In this document: one piece after another, positions 50,265-58,863 of the stretch
How positions within the stretch are numbered: the stretch's first letter is position 1
Layout of the letters: every line of letters starts with the position of its first letter
Assembly: GCA_964370825.1 (NCBI GenBank)
Contig: CAYJKY010000002.1
Location: forward strand, 1 to 64,000
Direction: 5' to 3'
Source: CAYJBH01 sp964370825
Lineage (GTDB): Bacteria > Bacillota > Clostridia > Oscillospirales > Ruminococcaceae
Length of the DNA stretch: 64,000 nt
The notes under the pieces: generated by a model
Databases searched by the model: none
What the model saw: only the letters and a program-made list of their open reading frames with translations
What the model was told of the DNA's origin: nothing
Translations under genes and position numbers: made by a program

Positions 50265-51083
50265 TTATATTTTTAGATCTCTTCGATTGTATCCTATACA
50301 GCCGGCTATTAACGATGTCAAGTATATAAATAGATATACAATAAGTGTAATAATCGTTTCGTTGCTCATAGTTATAGCGTTATCAACACTAAAGGATATA
50401 AACGGTGATAGATAGAGTAAAAACGCTCCGTCCTCCCCTAACAACTGACCGAGATACCCTGTCATGTAGCTTGCCAATACAACACCGCTTGCAACAGCAC
50501 CGGTACCCAAATTTGCATTTATCCCGGCGATTTTAAAGGCAACCGCTCCGAAAATAAGGGCAGTAAAGCTTGTTATCTTTGCCGAACCGATTATAGCCCA
50601 TACATCAAATGTTTCTCCACCGTTAATAAACCCACAGATTATACTCGAAATAATTGCAGACGTTAATACAGCTCCCACCGCTATGGTCGATGTAAAATAT
50701 TTTGAAATATATATCTCTGTTCTGCTTACAGCAAGCGAGTTTAAAAATTCAATGGATTTTGTTTTTTCCTCCTTAACAATCAACCCGGCAGAAAAAGTTG
50801 CCGAAAAAATCGAAACAGCCACTACAACTAATCCGAATATCATTCCGTAATATGTAGTATAGTTTGACATGTCCGAAAGATCTTCCATGCCTACAAACTG
50901 CATCAACTCTTCAGGCATTATCTCCATTTTTGTTTGTGCTATATCCTTTACAGATGAAAATAATATCATATATAAAAACATAACGGCAAACATCGCTATA
51001 CTCCAACCGATTATTGCTTTTCGGCTGACAAGCAAATTGAATTGACATAACTTCAAAATGTTTTTCATGTTTATATTATGCAT
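50265..51083 (-). CDS. ABC-2 type transporter permease
   Basis: 272 residues with about six transmembrane helices. The N-terminal IIGWSIAMFAVMFLYMILF, then a loop (SVKDIAQTKMEIMPEELMQFVG), FATFSAGLIVKEEKTKSIEFLNSL (the ABC-2 coupling region) and four more helices follow. Start codon overlaps the stop of the ATPase gene (TAATG). With that ATPase it forms an exporter of unknown substrate, often drugs or antimicrobial peptides in this family. Confidence 0.88.
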   Translation of the reverse strand: MHNINMKNILKLCQFNLLVSRKAIIGWSIAMFAVMFLYMILFSSVKDIAQTKMEIMPEELMQFVGMEDLSDMSNYTTYYGMIFGLVVVAVSIFSATFSAGLIVKEEKTKSIEFLNSLAVSRTEIYISKYFTSTIAVGAVLTSAIISSIICGFINGGETFDVWAIIGSAKITSFTALIFGAVAFKIAGINANLGTGAVASGVVLASYMTGYLGQLLGEDGAFLLYLSPFISFSVDNAITMSNETIITLIVYLFIYLTSLIAGCIGYNRRDLKI

Positions 51084-51907
51084 TATTCTCCTTTGTAATA
51101 ACCTATAAATTCGTCCTCTACCGACTTGTTTTTTATCTCAAGGCTTTTCAAATTCATTCCGGCGAGCTTTTTTACTAACTCGTTTATGTCACCATCAAGC
51201 TCAAAGCTTTCGTTTGCTCCATCAACGGTAGTGTAGCTGACCTGTTGTTTATAATTGATTTTCACCTCGGTCATATCAAAATAATCAACGAGTTCGCCAG
51301 CCTTAATAATTGCAACCATGTCACAATATTTTTCAATCTCGTATAGATTATGGCTTGACAAGAAAATGGTTTTCCCCTTCTCTTTCTCCTTCAACAGCAG
51401 ATCAAAAAATTTAATCTGCATCAATGGGTCAAGACCGTTTGTAGGTTCATCGAGAACAATCAGTTCAGAATTTTTCATAAGCCCTTGTATCAACAACACT
51501 TTTTTTCGATTTCCAAGGCTTAACTCGTTAACCTTTTTAGATAAATCAAGTTCAAAATATTCAGCTAACTGTTCCACTTCCTCGAGCGATGTGTCTGTAA
51601 ATTTTACTGCAAATCTAAGTAGCTGGGAACATGTGATATTATCGTAAAATGTGACTTCACTCGGGATATATGCAACCCATTCCTTAATCTGTTTAGAGCT
51701 CACCTCGCTGTTCATCCCTAAAATTGATATTTCCCCCTTGGAAGGATGTATCATGTTAAGCATACATCTAATGGTAGTGCTTTTACCGGCTCCGTTTTTA
51801 CCCACAAAACCAACAATCTTTCCTTTTGGGATGGAAATCGAAAGATTTTTCACAGCCGTGAAATTGCCGTAGTTTTTATATAAATTTTTTATTTCAATTA
51901 CCGACAT
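51083..51907 (-). CDS. ABC transporter ATP-binding protein
   Basis: 274 residues. Walker A GKNGAGKSTT (about 37-46), Q-loop region, signature LSLGNRKKV (about 135), Walker B LIVLDEPTNGLDP and H-loop FLSSHNLYEIE are complete. The C-terminal 70 residues are an extra beta-rich tail (VSYTTVDGANESFELDGDINEL) seen in CcmA/NatA-type exporters. Partner of the downstream permease. Promoter at 51936-51964 overlaps that of the divergent gene. Confidence 0.94.
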   Translation of the reverse strand: MSVIEIKNLYKNYGNFTAVKNLSISIPKGKIVGFVGKNGAGKSTTIRCMLNMIHPSKGEISILGMNSEVSSKQIKEWVAYIPSEVTFYDNITCSQLLRFAVKFTDTSLEEVEQLAEYFELDLSKKVNELSLGNRKKVLLIQGLMKNSELIVLDEPTNGLDPLMQIKFFDLLLKEKEKGKTIFLSSHNLYEIEKYCDMVAIIKAGELVDYFDMTEVKINYKQQVSYTTVDGANESFELDGDINELVKKLAGMNLKSLEIKNKSVEDEFIGYYKGE

Positions 51908-51927
51908 ATCGTTTCACCTAAAATTCT

Positions 51928-51956
51928 TTTACTAAATGATAGCATATAAATATAAT
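51928..51956 (+). promoter_or_regulatory. Promoter of the URO-D-family gene
   Basis: TTTACT (51928-51933), 17-base spacer, TATAAT (51951-51956). It overlaps the divergent promoter of the ABC transporter genes, so the two cannot easily fire at once. Confidence 0.65.
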
Positions 51957-51964
51957 CATGTAAA
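51936..51964 (-). promoter_or_regulatory. Promoter of the ABC transporter operon
   Basis: On the minus strand TTTACA (51964-51959), 17-base spacer, TATCAT (51941-51936), about 30 bases before the ATPase start. Confidence 0.6.
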
Positions 51965-51999
51965 CTATTTTTTATAATAATATAAAGGAGACAATTATT

Positions 52000-53076
52000 A
52001 TGACCGGAAAAGAAAGAATTACAAAAATGCTCAGACATGAAAAAACTGACAGGATCGCAATTTATGAACATTTCTGGAGCGATACCTACACAAAATGGCG
52101 TGAGGACGGGCATATTGGTGCCAAAGAAAGCTTTGATGATCATTTTGATTTTGACCTTTCCGAATCGTGGCCATTTAACTTTGTTGCGGACATGGATTTT
52201 GTTCCGCAGGTTGTAGCCGAAACAGAGGACACCGTAACATATCTTGACGGTAACGGTGCGACATTAAAAAGGCACAAGCATCATGATACCACCCCGGAAC
52301 ATATCGACTTTATGGTTCAGGATCGTGAAATATGGGAGGAGAAAATTAAACCACTCCTAAAGATAGATCCTGCAAGAATAAACTTTGAGGAATATCGCAA
52401 GGCTAAGCAGGCTGCGGAAAAAGCTGGTAGATTTTTTGTACATGCCGGAGTAAATGTTTTTGAGCTAATGCATCCGGTATGTGGACACGAACATATGCTG
52501 GTTGGCATGGCTCTAGATCCTGAATGGGTGCAGGACATGGCAACAACCTACAGCGAAATGATAATCGGAATGCAAAAGATTTTGTTTGAGCAGGAAGGAT
52601 TGCCGGACGGTATCTGGTACTACGAGGATATGGGGTATAAAGGAAGTCCGTTTATGTCTCCAGACATGTATCGTGAGATTATTAAACCGGCACACAAGGC
52701 AACCATAGATTACGCTAAAAGTTTAGGACTACCGGTAATAATGCACTCCTGCGGTTATATAGAGCCGTTGCTGCCCGACATGATAGACGCAGGAATAGAT
52801 TGCCTACAGGTTATCGAGGTTAAGGCAGGTATGGATCTGCTAAAGTTGCATAAACTGTACGGCGATAAGATTTCTTTTATGGGCGGAATCGATGTTCGCT
52901 GTCTTTATAATAACGACCTTGCAGAGATTGATGCCGAGCTGAGTTCAAAAATCCCACTGGTGAAGCAGGGCTATAATTTTGCATTACATAGCGACCATTC
53001 CATACCTTCAAATGTGAGATACGAAACTTTTAAGTATTTCATTAAAAAAGGGCTTGAACTTGGTAGCTATGAATAA
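52000..53076 (+). CDS. Uroporphyrinogen decarboxylase-family (URO-D/MtaA-type) protein
   Basis: 358 residues. TIM-barrel of the URO-D superfamily with GKERITKMLRHEKTDRIAIYE at the N-terminus, GLPDGIWYYEDMGYKGSPFMSPDMYREIIKPAHK in the middle and IMHSCGYIEPLLPDMIDAGIDCLQVIEVKAGMDLLKLHKLYGDKISFMGGIDVR toward the end. The HSCG segment fits zinc-dependent methylcobamide methyltransferase-type members better than true HemE. No heme genes are nearby, so a methyltransferase or other one-carbon role is inferred. AAAGGAGACAATT precedes the ATG. Confidence 0.85.
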   Translation: MTGKERITKMLRHEKTDRIAIYEHFWSDTYTKWREDGHIGAKESFDDHFDFDLSESWPFNFVADMDFVPQVVAETEDTVTYLDGNGATLKRHKHHDTTPEHIDFMVQDREIWEEKIKPLLKIDPARINFEEYRKAKQAAEKAGRFFVHAGVNVFELMHPVCGHEHMLVGMALDPEWVQDMATTYSEMIIGMQKILFEQEGLPDGIWYYEDMGYKGSPFMSPDMYREIIKPAHKATIDYAKSLGLPVIMHSCGYIEPLLPDMIDAGIDCLQVIEVKAGMDLLKLHKLYGDKISFMGGIDVRCLYNNDLAEIDAELSSKIPLVKQGYNFALHSDHSIPSNVRYETFKYFIKKGLELGSYE

Positions 53077-53103
53077 GACTATATTTCATTGGAGAGTTTT
53101 TAA

Positions 53104-53802
53104 TTGTCATTTCCTCGCTTAATAAAAAGAATTGCAATCTTTATATCTGCACTGTTGCTGCTCGCATTAATAATAATGTTATTTTGGTTATTCGATGAAT
53201 ACGAAGCTGACGAAATAGCCGTAAATATTTACAATAATTCCGATAACATCATCGTAAGTGATGGTGTTATCGGCATACATCCTTTGGAGGAATCGGACAC
53301 CTCTATTATTTTCTATCCCGGAGCTAAGGTGGAGGCAATCGCCTACCTGCCTCTACTCAGCAGTATCAGCGAGCAGTGCAATGTAACATGTTATCTGGTA
53401 GAAATGCCTTTGAATTATGCAATATTTGACAGCAAAGTCGCCGCCGATATCATTGCGGATAACCCGGACACAGAAAACTGGTATATGTCCGGACATTCAC
53501 TCGGAGGCGTAATGGCATGCGATTTTTCCTCCGATAATGCAGAGTTGATAGAAGGTGTCATTGTCATGGGTGCGGCAATGTACGGAAGTTACCCCACCGC
53601 TCAATCCCTAACAATATACGGAACACTTAACAACGAAATTGCCGATGCAATCGATTACACCGACAATATTGTAGTGATAGATGGTGGCAACCACGCACAG
53701 TTCGGTAACTACGGAAAGCAGGACGGCGACCGTGACGCAACCATAACATCAGAAGATCAACAGCAACAAACTGTTGATGCGATAAATAAATTTATTGAAT
53801 AA
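53104..53802 (+). CDS. Membrane-anchored alpha/beta hydrolase
   Basis: 232 residues from a TTG start preceded by GGAGAG. An N-terminal hydrophobic anchor (about 8-32, IAIFISALLLLALIIMLFWLF) puts the domain outside. The nucleophile elbow is GHSLGG (in YMSGHSLGGVMACDF), followed by a probable Asp and the catalytic His in DGGNHAQFGNYG. This belongs to the alpha/beta-hydrolase family with DLH-type active sites. Substrate unknown. 27 bases after the URO-D gene, so probably in the same operon. Confidence 0.85.
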   Translation: MSFPRLIKRIAIFISALLLLALIIMLFWLFDEYEADEIAVNIYNNSDNIIVSDGVIGIHPLEESDTSIIFYPGAKVEAIAYLPLLSSISEQCNVTCYLVEMPLNYAIFDSKVAADIIADNPDTENWYMSGHSLGGVMACDFSSDNAELIEGVIVMGAAMYGSYPTAQSLTIYGTLNNEIADAIDYTDNIVVIDGGNHAQFGNYGKQDGDRDATITSEDQQQQTVDAINKFIE

Positions 53803-53926
53803 TTATTTTCTTTTTAGCTAAAAACCCCATAATATTTATTGTTCTTATCTAAAACTCTATGTTTATAAATCGTTATGTACCAAATCGATTCTTCTTGATA
53901 AGATGAACTAAACGAAAGGGTTTACA

Positions 53927-55282
53927 TTAATTTTTCAGGCTTTGAAGTGGTGCCGGGATTCTTCCCGCTCGGTTTATAAAAATCGAGGGGGATTTTCTGT
54001 TTATCTCCATGACAGGTCCTTTACCCAAAAGGCCACCAAAGGTTAACTCCTCCCCTACCGATTTCCCGATAGCCGGAATTAGCCTAACCGCTGTTGTTTT
54101 GTTGTTTATCATGCCTATTGCAGCCTCATCGGCAATTATTGCGGATATTATCTCCGGTGTTATATCGCCCGGAACAACCACCATGTCAAGACCTACCGAG
54201 CATACTGCCGTCATCGCCTCTAACTTTGACAGTGTTAAGTTTCCACACTCGGCGGCGGCTATCATACCGGCATCCTCCGACACAGGAATAAATGCACCGG
54301 AAAGACCGCCCACATGTGACGATGCCATTACTCCGCCTTTTTTTACCGCATCATTTAGCAGGGCAAGTGCAGCGGTAGTTCCATGACAGCCACACATTTC
54401 CAGCCCCATCTCCTCTAAAATATATGCAACCGAATCGCCAACTGCAGGTGTTGGAGCAAGCGAAAGATCAACAATACCAAATGGAACATCAAGGGTGCGC
54501 GCCGCTTCAATTCCCACGAGCTGTCCCATACGTGTAACCTTAAAGGCTGTTCGCTTTACAAGCTCGGCAACCTCAGAAAGATCGGCATCTTTGCCAAGTT
54601 TAGCGAGTGCCGCACGTACAACACCGGGTCCTGAAACCCCGACATTGACAACACAGTCCGGCTCACCTACACCGTGAAACGCACCTGCCATAAAGGGGTT
54701 ATCCTCCGGTGCATTGCAGAAAACAACCAACTTTGCCGGACCAATACAGTCCCTATCTGCGGTAAGCTGTGCCGACTCTAATATCACACGACCCATCATC
54801 TTCACGGCATCCATATTAATTCCGCTTTTACTACAACCGATATTAACACTGGAACAAACATTATTAGTAACCGAAAGAGCCTCGGGAATGGAGCGAATAA
54901 GCGCATCGTCTCCTGCCGAAAATCCCTTTTGTACGAGAGCAGAATATCCCCCAATAAAATTTATACCGACGGTGTCGGCAGCTTTTTGCAGCGACTTTGC
55001 ATACGCCACCGGATTTCCGGTGCCGGAGGCTGATAGCATCGCTATAGGTGTTACCGAGATACGTTTGTTAATAATCGGTATGCCGTAGGTTCGTTCGATA
55101 ACTTCACATTTTTTTACGAGTTCTCCGGCTTTCCTACATATTTTATCGTAAATTTTATCACAGCTTGTGTTAATATCACTGTCTGCACAGTCTAAAAGTG
55201 ATATTCCCATGGTTACGGTGCGAATGTCGAGATGTTCCTCCTCAATCATTCTTATTGTTTCAATTATTTCATGTACCTTCAT
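53927..55282 (-). CDS. PFL family protein (UPF0210/DUF711)
   Basis: 451 residues, normal length. The N-terminal EIIETIRMIEEEHLDIRTVTMGISLLDC and central FIGGYSALVQKGF, INMDAVKMMGRVILESA, GVSGPGVVRAAL and C-terminal GGLLGKGPVMEINRKSPSIFINRAGRIPAPLQSLKN are the family signature. Related in fold to glycyl radical enzymes, but a radical glycine motif is not obvious and the function is unknown. Almost always encoded next to an ACT-domain protein, as here (14 bases apart). Confidence 0.92.
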   Translation of the reverse strand: MKVHEIIETIRMIEEEHLDIRTVTMGISLLDCADSDINTSCDKIYDKICRKAGELVKKCEVIERTYGIPIINKRISVTPIAMLSASGTGNPVAYAKSLQKAADTVGINFIGGYSALVQKGFSAGDDALIRSIPEALSVTNNVCSSVNIGCSKSGINMDAVKMMGRVILESAQLTADRDCIGPAKLVVFCNAPEDNPFMAGAFHGVGEPDCVVNVGVSGPGVVRAALAKLGKDADLSEVAELVKRTAFKVTRMGQLVGIEAARTLDVPFGIVDLSLAPTPAVGDSVAYILEEMGLEMCGCHGTTAALALLNDAVKKGGVMASSHVGGLSGAFIPVSEDAGMIAAAECGNLTLSKLEAMTAVCSVGLDMVVVPGDITPEIISAIIADEAAIGMINNKTTAVRLIPAIGKSVGEELTFGGLLGKGPVMEINRKSPSIFINRAGRIPAPLQSLKN

Positions 55283-55296
55283 ATTGTATATTTTCC

Positions 55297-55566
55297 TTAA
55301 ATCCTGTGCATCGAGTTAAAAATATCTTCATGCATAATGTTTATCTTCATACCTATCTGCTCACCTAACTTTTCAAGTTGATCGGCAAACTCAACAAAGC
55401 CACAACTTAAACCGGACACCTCCACCATCATTACCATGACGAAGATACCTTCCATAATAGTTTGATTAACATCTATAATGTTGGCATTTTTTTCCTTGCA
55501 ACTGTTGCTTACATCGGCAAGTATGCCAACCGCATCCTTACCAATTACCGTTATTACTGCGTTCAT
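55297..55566 (-). CDS. ACT domain protein (UPF0237)
   Basis: 89 residues, a single ACT domain: VITVIGKDAVGILADVSNSCKEKNANIIDVNQTIMEG at the N-terminus, followed by VMMVEVSG. ACT domains bind amino acids or related small ligands. It is the constant partner of UPF0210 proteins and probably regulates or accompanies that protein. It follows the adenine deaminase gene by 25 bases. Confidence 0.93.
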   Translation of the reverse strand: MNAVITVIGKDAVGILADVSNSCKEKNANIIDVNQTIMEGIFVMVMMVEVSGLSCGFVEFADQLEKLGEQIGMKINIMHEDIFNSMHRI

Positions 55567-55591
55567 AAAGCCTCCTTAATCAATATACTTA

Positions 55592-57391
55592 CTAATCTAC
55601 TAAAAGCGGAACAAATTCAAATTTTGTGCAGTCTACAAGTCCACGATTTGTTAGTCTAAGTTCAGGCAGACATGCAAGCGGAATTAATGCCATTGTCATA
55701 AACGGTGATTCGATATTACAGCCAAGCGTTACCCACGCCTTTGACAATTCCTCTATCCTTTCGCTTAGCACCTCGGCTGACTCAAATGGATTCATCAAAC
55801 CTGCAAGAGGTAGGGCAACATGGCCCAATATTTTACCGTCCTCACAGGCGACAAGGCCGCCACCGCTTTTTATCAAGGTGTTTGCGGCGAGTGCCATGTC
55901 CTCATCGTTTGTGCCAATGACAAACAGGTTATGTGCATCATGTGCAACGGTGCTTGCAAGTGCTCCTTTTTTAATATTAAAACCCTTTACAAAACCTACG
56001 CCATGTGTTGCTGTTCCGTTATGGCGCTCAAACACAAAAGCCTTTAAAGCATCCTGAGAAATATCCGACTTAATATATCCATCTTGGGTATCGAGTATGA
56101 TATGTCGCTCATAGTTGCCTACCTTCACAGGTATTATCTCCATCACCCTTACCGTAACCTTGTCATTATCAGTCTTTACCTTAAATGTTTCAGCGGTAAT
56201 CTCCTCACCAACATGCATGGTGTTTAATGCAAAATCGGGATAATTTGGCTTTGGCAATTCAAAGAGAATTTCACCATTATCGGCAACAACCTCACCATCT
56301 ATAAGCACGGTGGATACGTTGAAATCTTTTAGATTATCAAATAAAACCATATCGGCACATTTCGACGGTGCTATAGAACCTATCTCATTGTCCAATCTAA
56401 AGCACTGGGCACAGTTTATCGTCAGCATCTGTATTGCGACTATCGGATCTATCCCCTCCTGAACTGCACGTCTTAACAGGTGGTCAAGGTGTCCGTCATT
56501 TAGCAGGGTGTGCGGATGGGTATCGTCCGATATCAGCATCGCATAGCGTGTATCTATATTTTCATTTTCGGTTATAGACTTTGCAAGTTCCTGCAAATCA
56601 TGCCAGGCAGACCCCTCTCTAAACATTGCATACATGCCAAGGCGCATCTTTGCTATTGCATCTTCTTTGCGTGTTGATTCATGGCAACAGCGTACTCCGC
56701 TTGCTATATATGCATTAAGTCCCATTCCTGTTTCCGGCATGGAGTAATGTCCGGTTATAACTTTATCTGCCTTTAACGTCTCGTTTGTGATTGCATGTAC
56801 GGCATCGAAGGAGTTAATTACACCCGGGAAATTCATCATTTCACCAAGACCGACTGTAACATCTCTTTTCATGTCCTCTTCAATTTCTTTTGCCGTGATA
56901 ACTGCACCACTGTCCTCAAATCCGCCGACCGCTGGTACACAGGAGGGTGTAACCAACATCGCTTTAAGTGGAGTTTTTGAGGCATCTTCTACCATTATAT
57001 CCACACCGCTCATTCCAAGAACATTGCATATCTCGTGCGGGTCGTAAAATATTCCGGTAGTACCGTGCGATACCACACAGCGTGCATATTCAACCGCATT
57101 TAACATGGAGGATTCTATATGTATATGTCCATCCAAGAAACCCGGCGCAAGGTATTTTCCATCCGCATTAATCACCAATGTTTTATCGCCTATACAATGG
57201 CTTGCATCGCCTACAAGTGCAATACGTCCGCTATGTATTGCAACATCGGTATTCTCTATAATTTCCTTTGTGCATACATTAACAAGCTTTGAATTTTTAA
57301 TAACCGTTTCGGCAGGGAGTCTGCCCATTGCAACATCGGATAGCTCCTTTGAACATTCATACAACTGTTTTTTGCAAAATACATTTTTCAT
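55592..57391 (-). CDS. ade: Adenine deaminase
   Basis: 599 residues from the ATG at 57391, after GAGGAGCTTAGGT; in-frame ATGs at 57406, 57427 and 57469 precede or overlap the promoter. Amidohydrolase fold with metal motif DGHIHIESSML (HxH), HGTTGIFYDPHEICNV, GLGEMMNFPGV, the TGHYSMPETG segment and DDTHPHTLL. The C-terminal domain of bacterial AdeC is complete (AHDAHNLFVIGTNDEDMALA, GGGLVACEDG). It converts adenine to hypoxanthine. Promoter at 57419-57447. First gene of an operon with the ACT and PFL genes. Confidence 0.95.
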   Translation of the reverse strand: MKNVFCKKQLYECSKELSDVAMGRLPAETVIKNSKLVNVCTKEIIENTDVAIHSGRIALVGDASHCIGDKTLVINADGKYLAPGFLDGHIHIESSMLNAVEYARCVVSHGTTGIFYDPHEICNVLGMSGVDIMVEDASKTPLKAMLVTPSCVPAVGGFEDSGAVITAKEIEEDMKRDVTVGLGEMMNFPGVINSFDAVHAITNETLKADKVITGHYSMPETGMGLNAYIASGVRCCHESTRKEDAIAKMRLGMYAMFREGSAWHDLQELAKSITENENIDTRYAMLISDDTHPHTLLNDGHLDHLLRRAVQEGIDPIVAIQMLTINCAQCFRLDNEIGSIAPSKCADMVLFDNLKDFNVSTVLIDGEVVADNGEILFELPKPNYPDFALNTMHVGEEITAETFKVKTDNDKVTVRVMEIIPVKVGNYERHIILDTQDGYIKSDISQDALKAFVFERHNGTATHGVGFVKGFNIKKGALASTVAHDAHNLFVIGTNDEDMALAANTLIKSGGGLVACEDGKILGHVALPLAGLMNPFESAEVLSERIEELSKAWVTLGCNIESPFMTMALIPLACLPELRLTNRGLVDCTKFEFVPLLVD

Positions 57392-57418
57392 ACCTAAGCT
57401 CCTCATACATCTGTTTTT

Positions 57419-57447
57419 ATTATACATGAATATATGTTTTTTTTCAA
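57419..57447 (-). promoter_or_regulatory. Promoter of the ade-ACT-PFL operon
   Basis: On the minus strand TTGAAA (57447-57442), 17-base spacer, TATAAT (57424-57419), 28 bases before the ade start. Confidence 0.75.
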
Positions 57448-57463
57448 TGTTTAAGGTGCATAA

Positions 57464-57492
57464 TTGCAAATAATAATTTGTTTTGATATAAT
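57464..57492 (+). promoter_or_regulatory. Promoter of the CCA-adding enzyme gene
   Basis: TTGCAA (57464-57469), 17-base spacer, TATAAT (57487-57492), 25 bases before the ATG, divergent from the ade promoter. Confidence 0.75.
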
Positions 57493-57516
57493 ATATTCAA
57501 AAGATAAAGGTGACAA

Positions 57517-58857
57517 ATGAGTTTTATACTACCGGCATCGGTCGATTTAATACTGGATACACTCAGCATATCCGGCTTTGAGGCATTCATTGTCGGGGGG
57601 TGTGTTAGGGATTTCATGCTTGGTAAAATTCCTACCGATTACGACATCTGTACAAATGCAAACCCAACAGAAATAAAGACATGTTTTAGGAATTATTTCA
57701 CAATCGATACCGGTATTAAACACGGTACCGTTACCGTTGTAATTGATAATGTTAATTACGAGATTACAAGCTACCGCACAGATGGTGACTACAGCGACCA
57801 TCGTCGACCCGACAGTGTTATTTTTGTCAGAAATTTATCCGAAGATTTAAAAAGACGAGACTTTACAATTAATGCAATGGCATACAACCACTCTAATGGT
57901 GTAGTGGATAATCACGGTGGTATTAAGGACTTAGAGTATCGTATTGTACGGGCGGTAGGTAATCCCGATACCCGTTTTAACGAGGATGCACTGCGAATAA
58001 TGCGTGCAGTTAGGTTTGCCTCCTGTCTATCATTTAAGATAGAATCGAGCACCTCCGATGCGATACACCGTCTATGCCACCTTCTTAAAAACATTTCGGT
58101 AGAGCGTATTAACGTCGAGCTTTGCAAGCTACTGCTCGGAGATGGAGCGGATGATATCTTGTTAACATACAGCGATGTAATATCAGCTTTCATTCCCGAA
58201 TTTAGGGAAGCGATAGGATTTGAACAAAACAATCCATACCATAAATATAACATTTACGAACACATCATTAGATCTGTGGGCTCTGCACCGAAATGCTTAA
58301 CGGTACGGCTTGCCCTGCTGCTGCATGACATTGGAAAACCCACCTGTCACACACGGGATGAAAAAGATATTGACCATTTTATAGGTCACGAAAAAATAAG
58401 CGTGGAAATTTCAACAAAGGTTTTAAATCGTCTCAGGTTTAACTGTGAAACGATAAAAAATGTGACCGAGCTGATAAAATATCACGGCGCAGTTATTCAG
58501 CCTGTCGAAAAACACGTAAAACGATTCTTAAACAGGCTGGGTGAGGAACAGTTTTTTCGCTTAATGCAGGTAAAATATTCGGATACAATGGCACAAAGCG
58601 ACCTGATTAGTAAGGAGCGAATTGACCAAAACAATGAAATTATAATTATAGGCGAGAGGATTATTGCCGAAAATCAATGTTTCAAGATAAAGGATCTCGC
58701 TATAAACGGTAGTGACATTATAGAACTAGGCATTCCTCAGGGAAAGAAGGTTGGTGAACTGCTGTCAACACTCCTTGATATGGTAATGGACGGTAGTGTT
58801 GAGAATAAATCGGACTGCTTAGTAGCGGAACTTCGCAGAATGACCTCTCAAAAATAA
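57517..58857 (+). CDS. cca: tRNA nucleotidyltransferase (CCA-adding enzyme)
   Basis: 446 residues. Class II nucleotidyltransferase head with VGGCVRDFMLGKIPTDYDICTNANP (GGxVRD then DxD as DYD), RRDFTINAMAY and the flexible-loop region GNPDTRFNEDALRIMRAVRFAS, followed by the neck and body domains and an HD domain (LALLLHDIGKPTCH; GHEKISVEISTKVLNRLRF). It adds or repairs the 3-prime CCA end of tRNAs. The HD domain may give phosphohydrolase activity. AAAGGTGACAA precedes the ATG. Confidence 0.95.
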   Translation: MSFILPASVDLILDTLSISGFEAFIVGGCVRDFMLGKIPTDYDICTNANPTEIKTCFRNYFTIDTGIKHGTVTVVIDNVNYEITSYRTDGDYSDHRRPDSVIFVRNLSEDLKRRDFTINAMAYNHSNGVVDNHGGIKDLEYRIVRAVGNPDTRFNEDALRIMRAVRFASCLSFKIESSTSDAIHRLCHLLKNISVERINVELCKLLLGDGADDILLTYSDVISAFIPEFREAIGFEQNNPYHKYNIYEHIIRSVGSAPKCLTVRLALLLHDIGKPTCHTRDEKDIDHFIGHEKISVEISTKVLNRLRFNCETIKNVTELIKYHGAVIQPVEKHVKRFLNRLGEEQFFRLMQVKYSDTMAQSDLISKERIDQNNEIIIIGERIIAENQCFKIKDLAINGSDIIELGIPQGKKVGELLSTLLDMVMDGSVENKSDCLVAELRRMTSQK

Positions 58858-58863
58858 TAATAG

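Noticed and set aside
57392..57469. Longer start of adenine deaminase
   Set aside because: Upstream in-frame ATGs precede or overlap the predicted promoter, while the ATG at 57391 has a binding site and the common family start.
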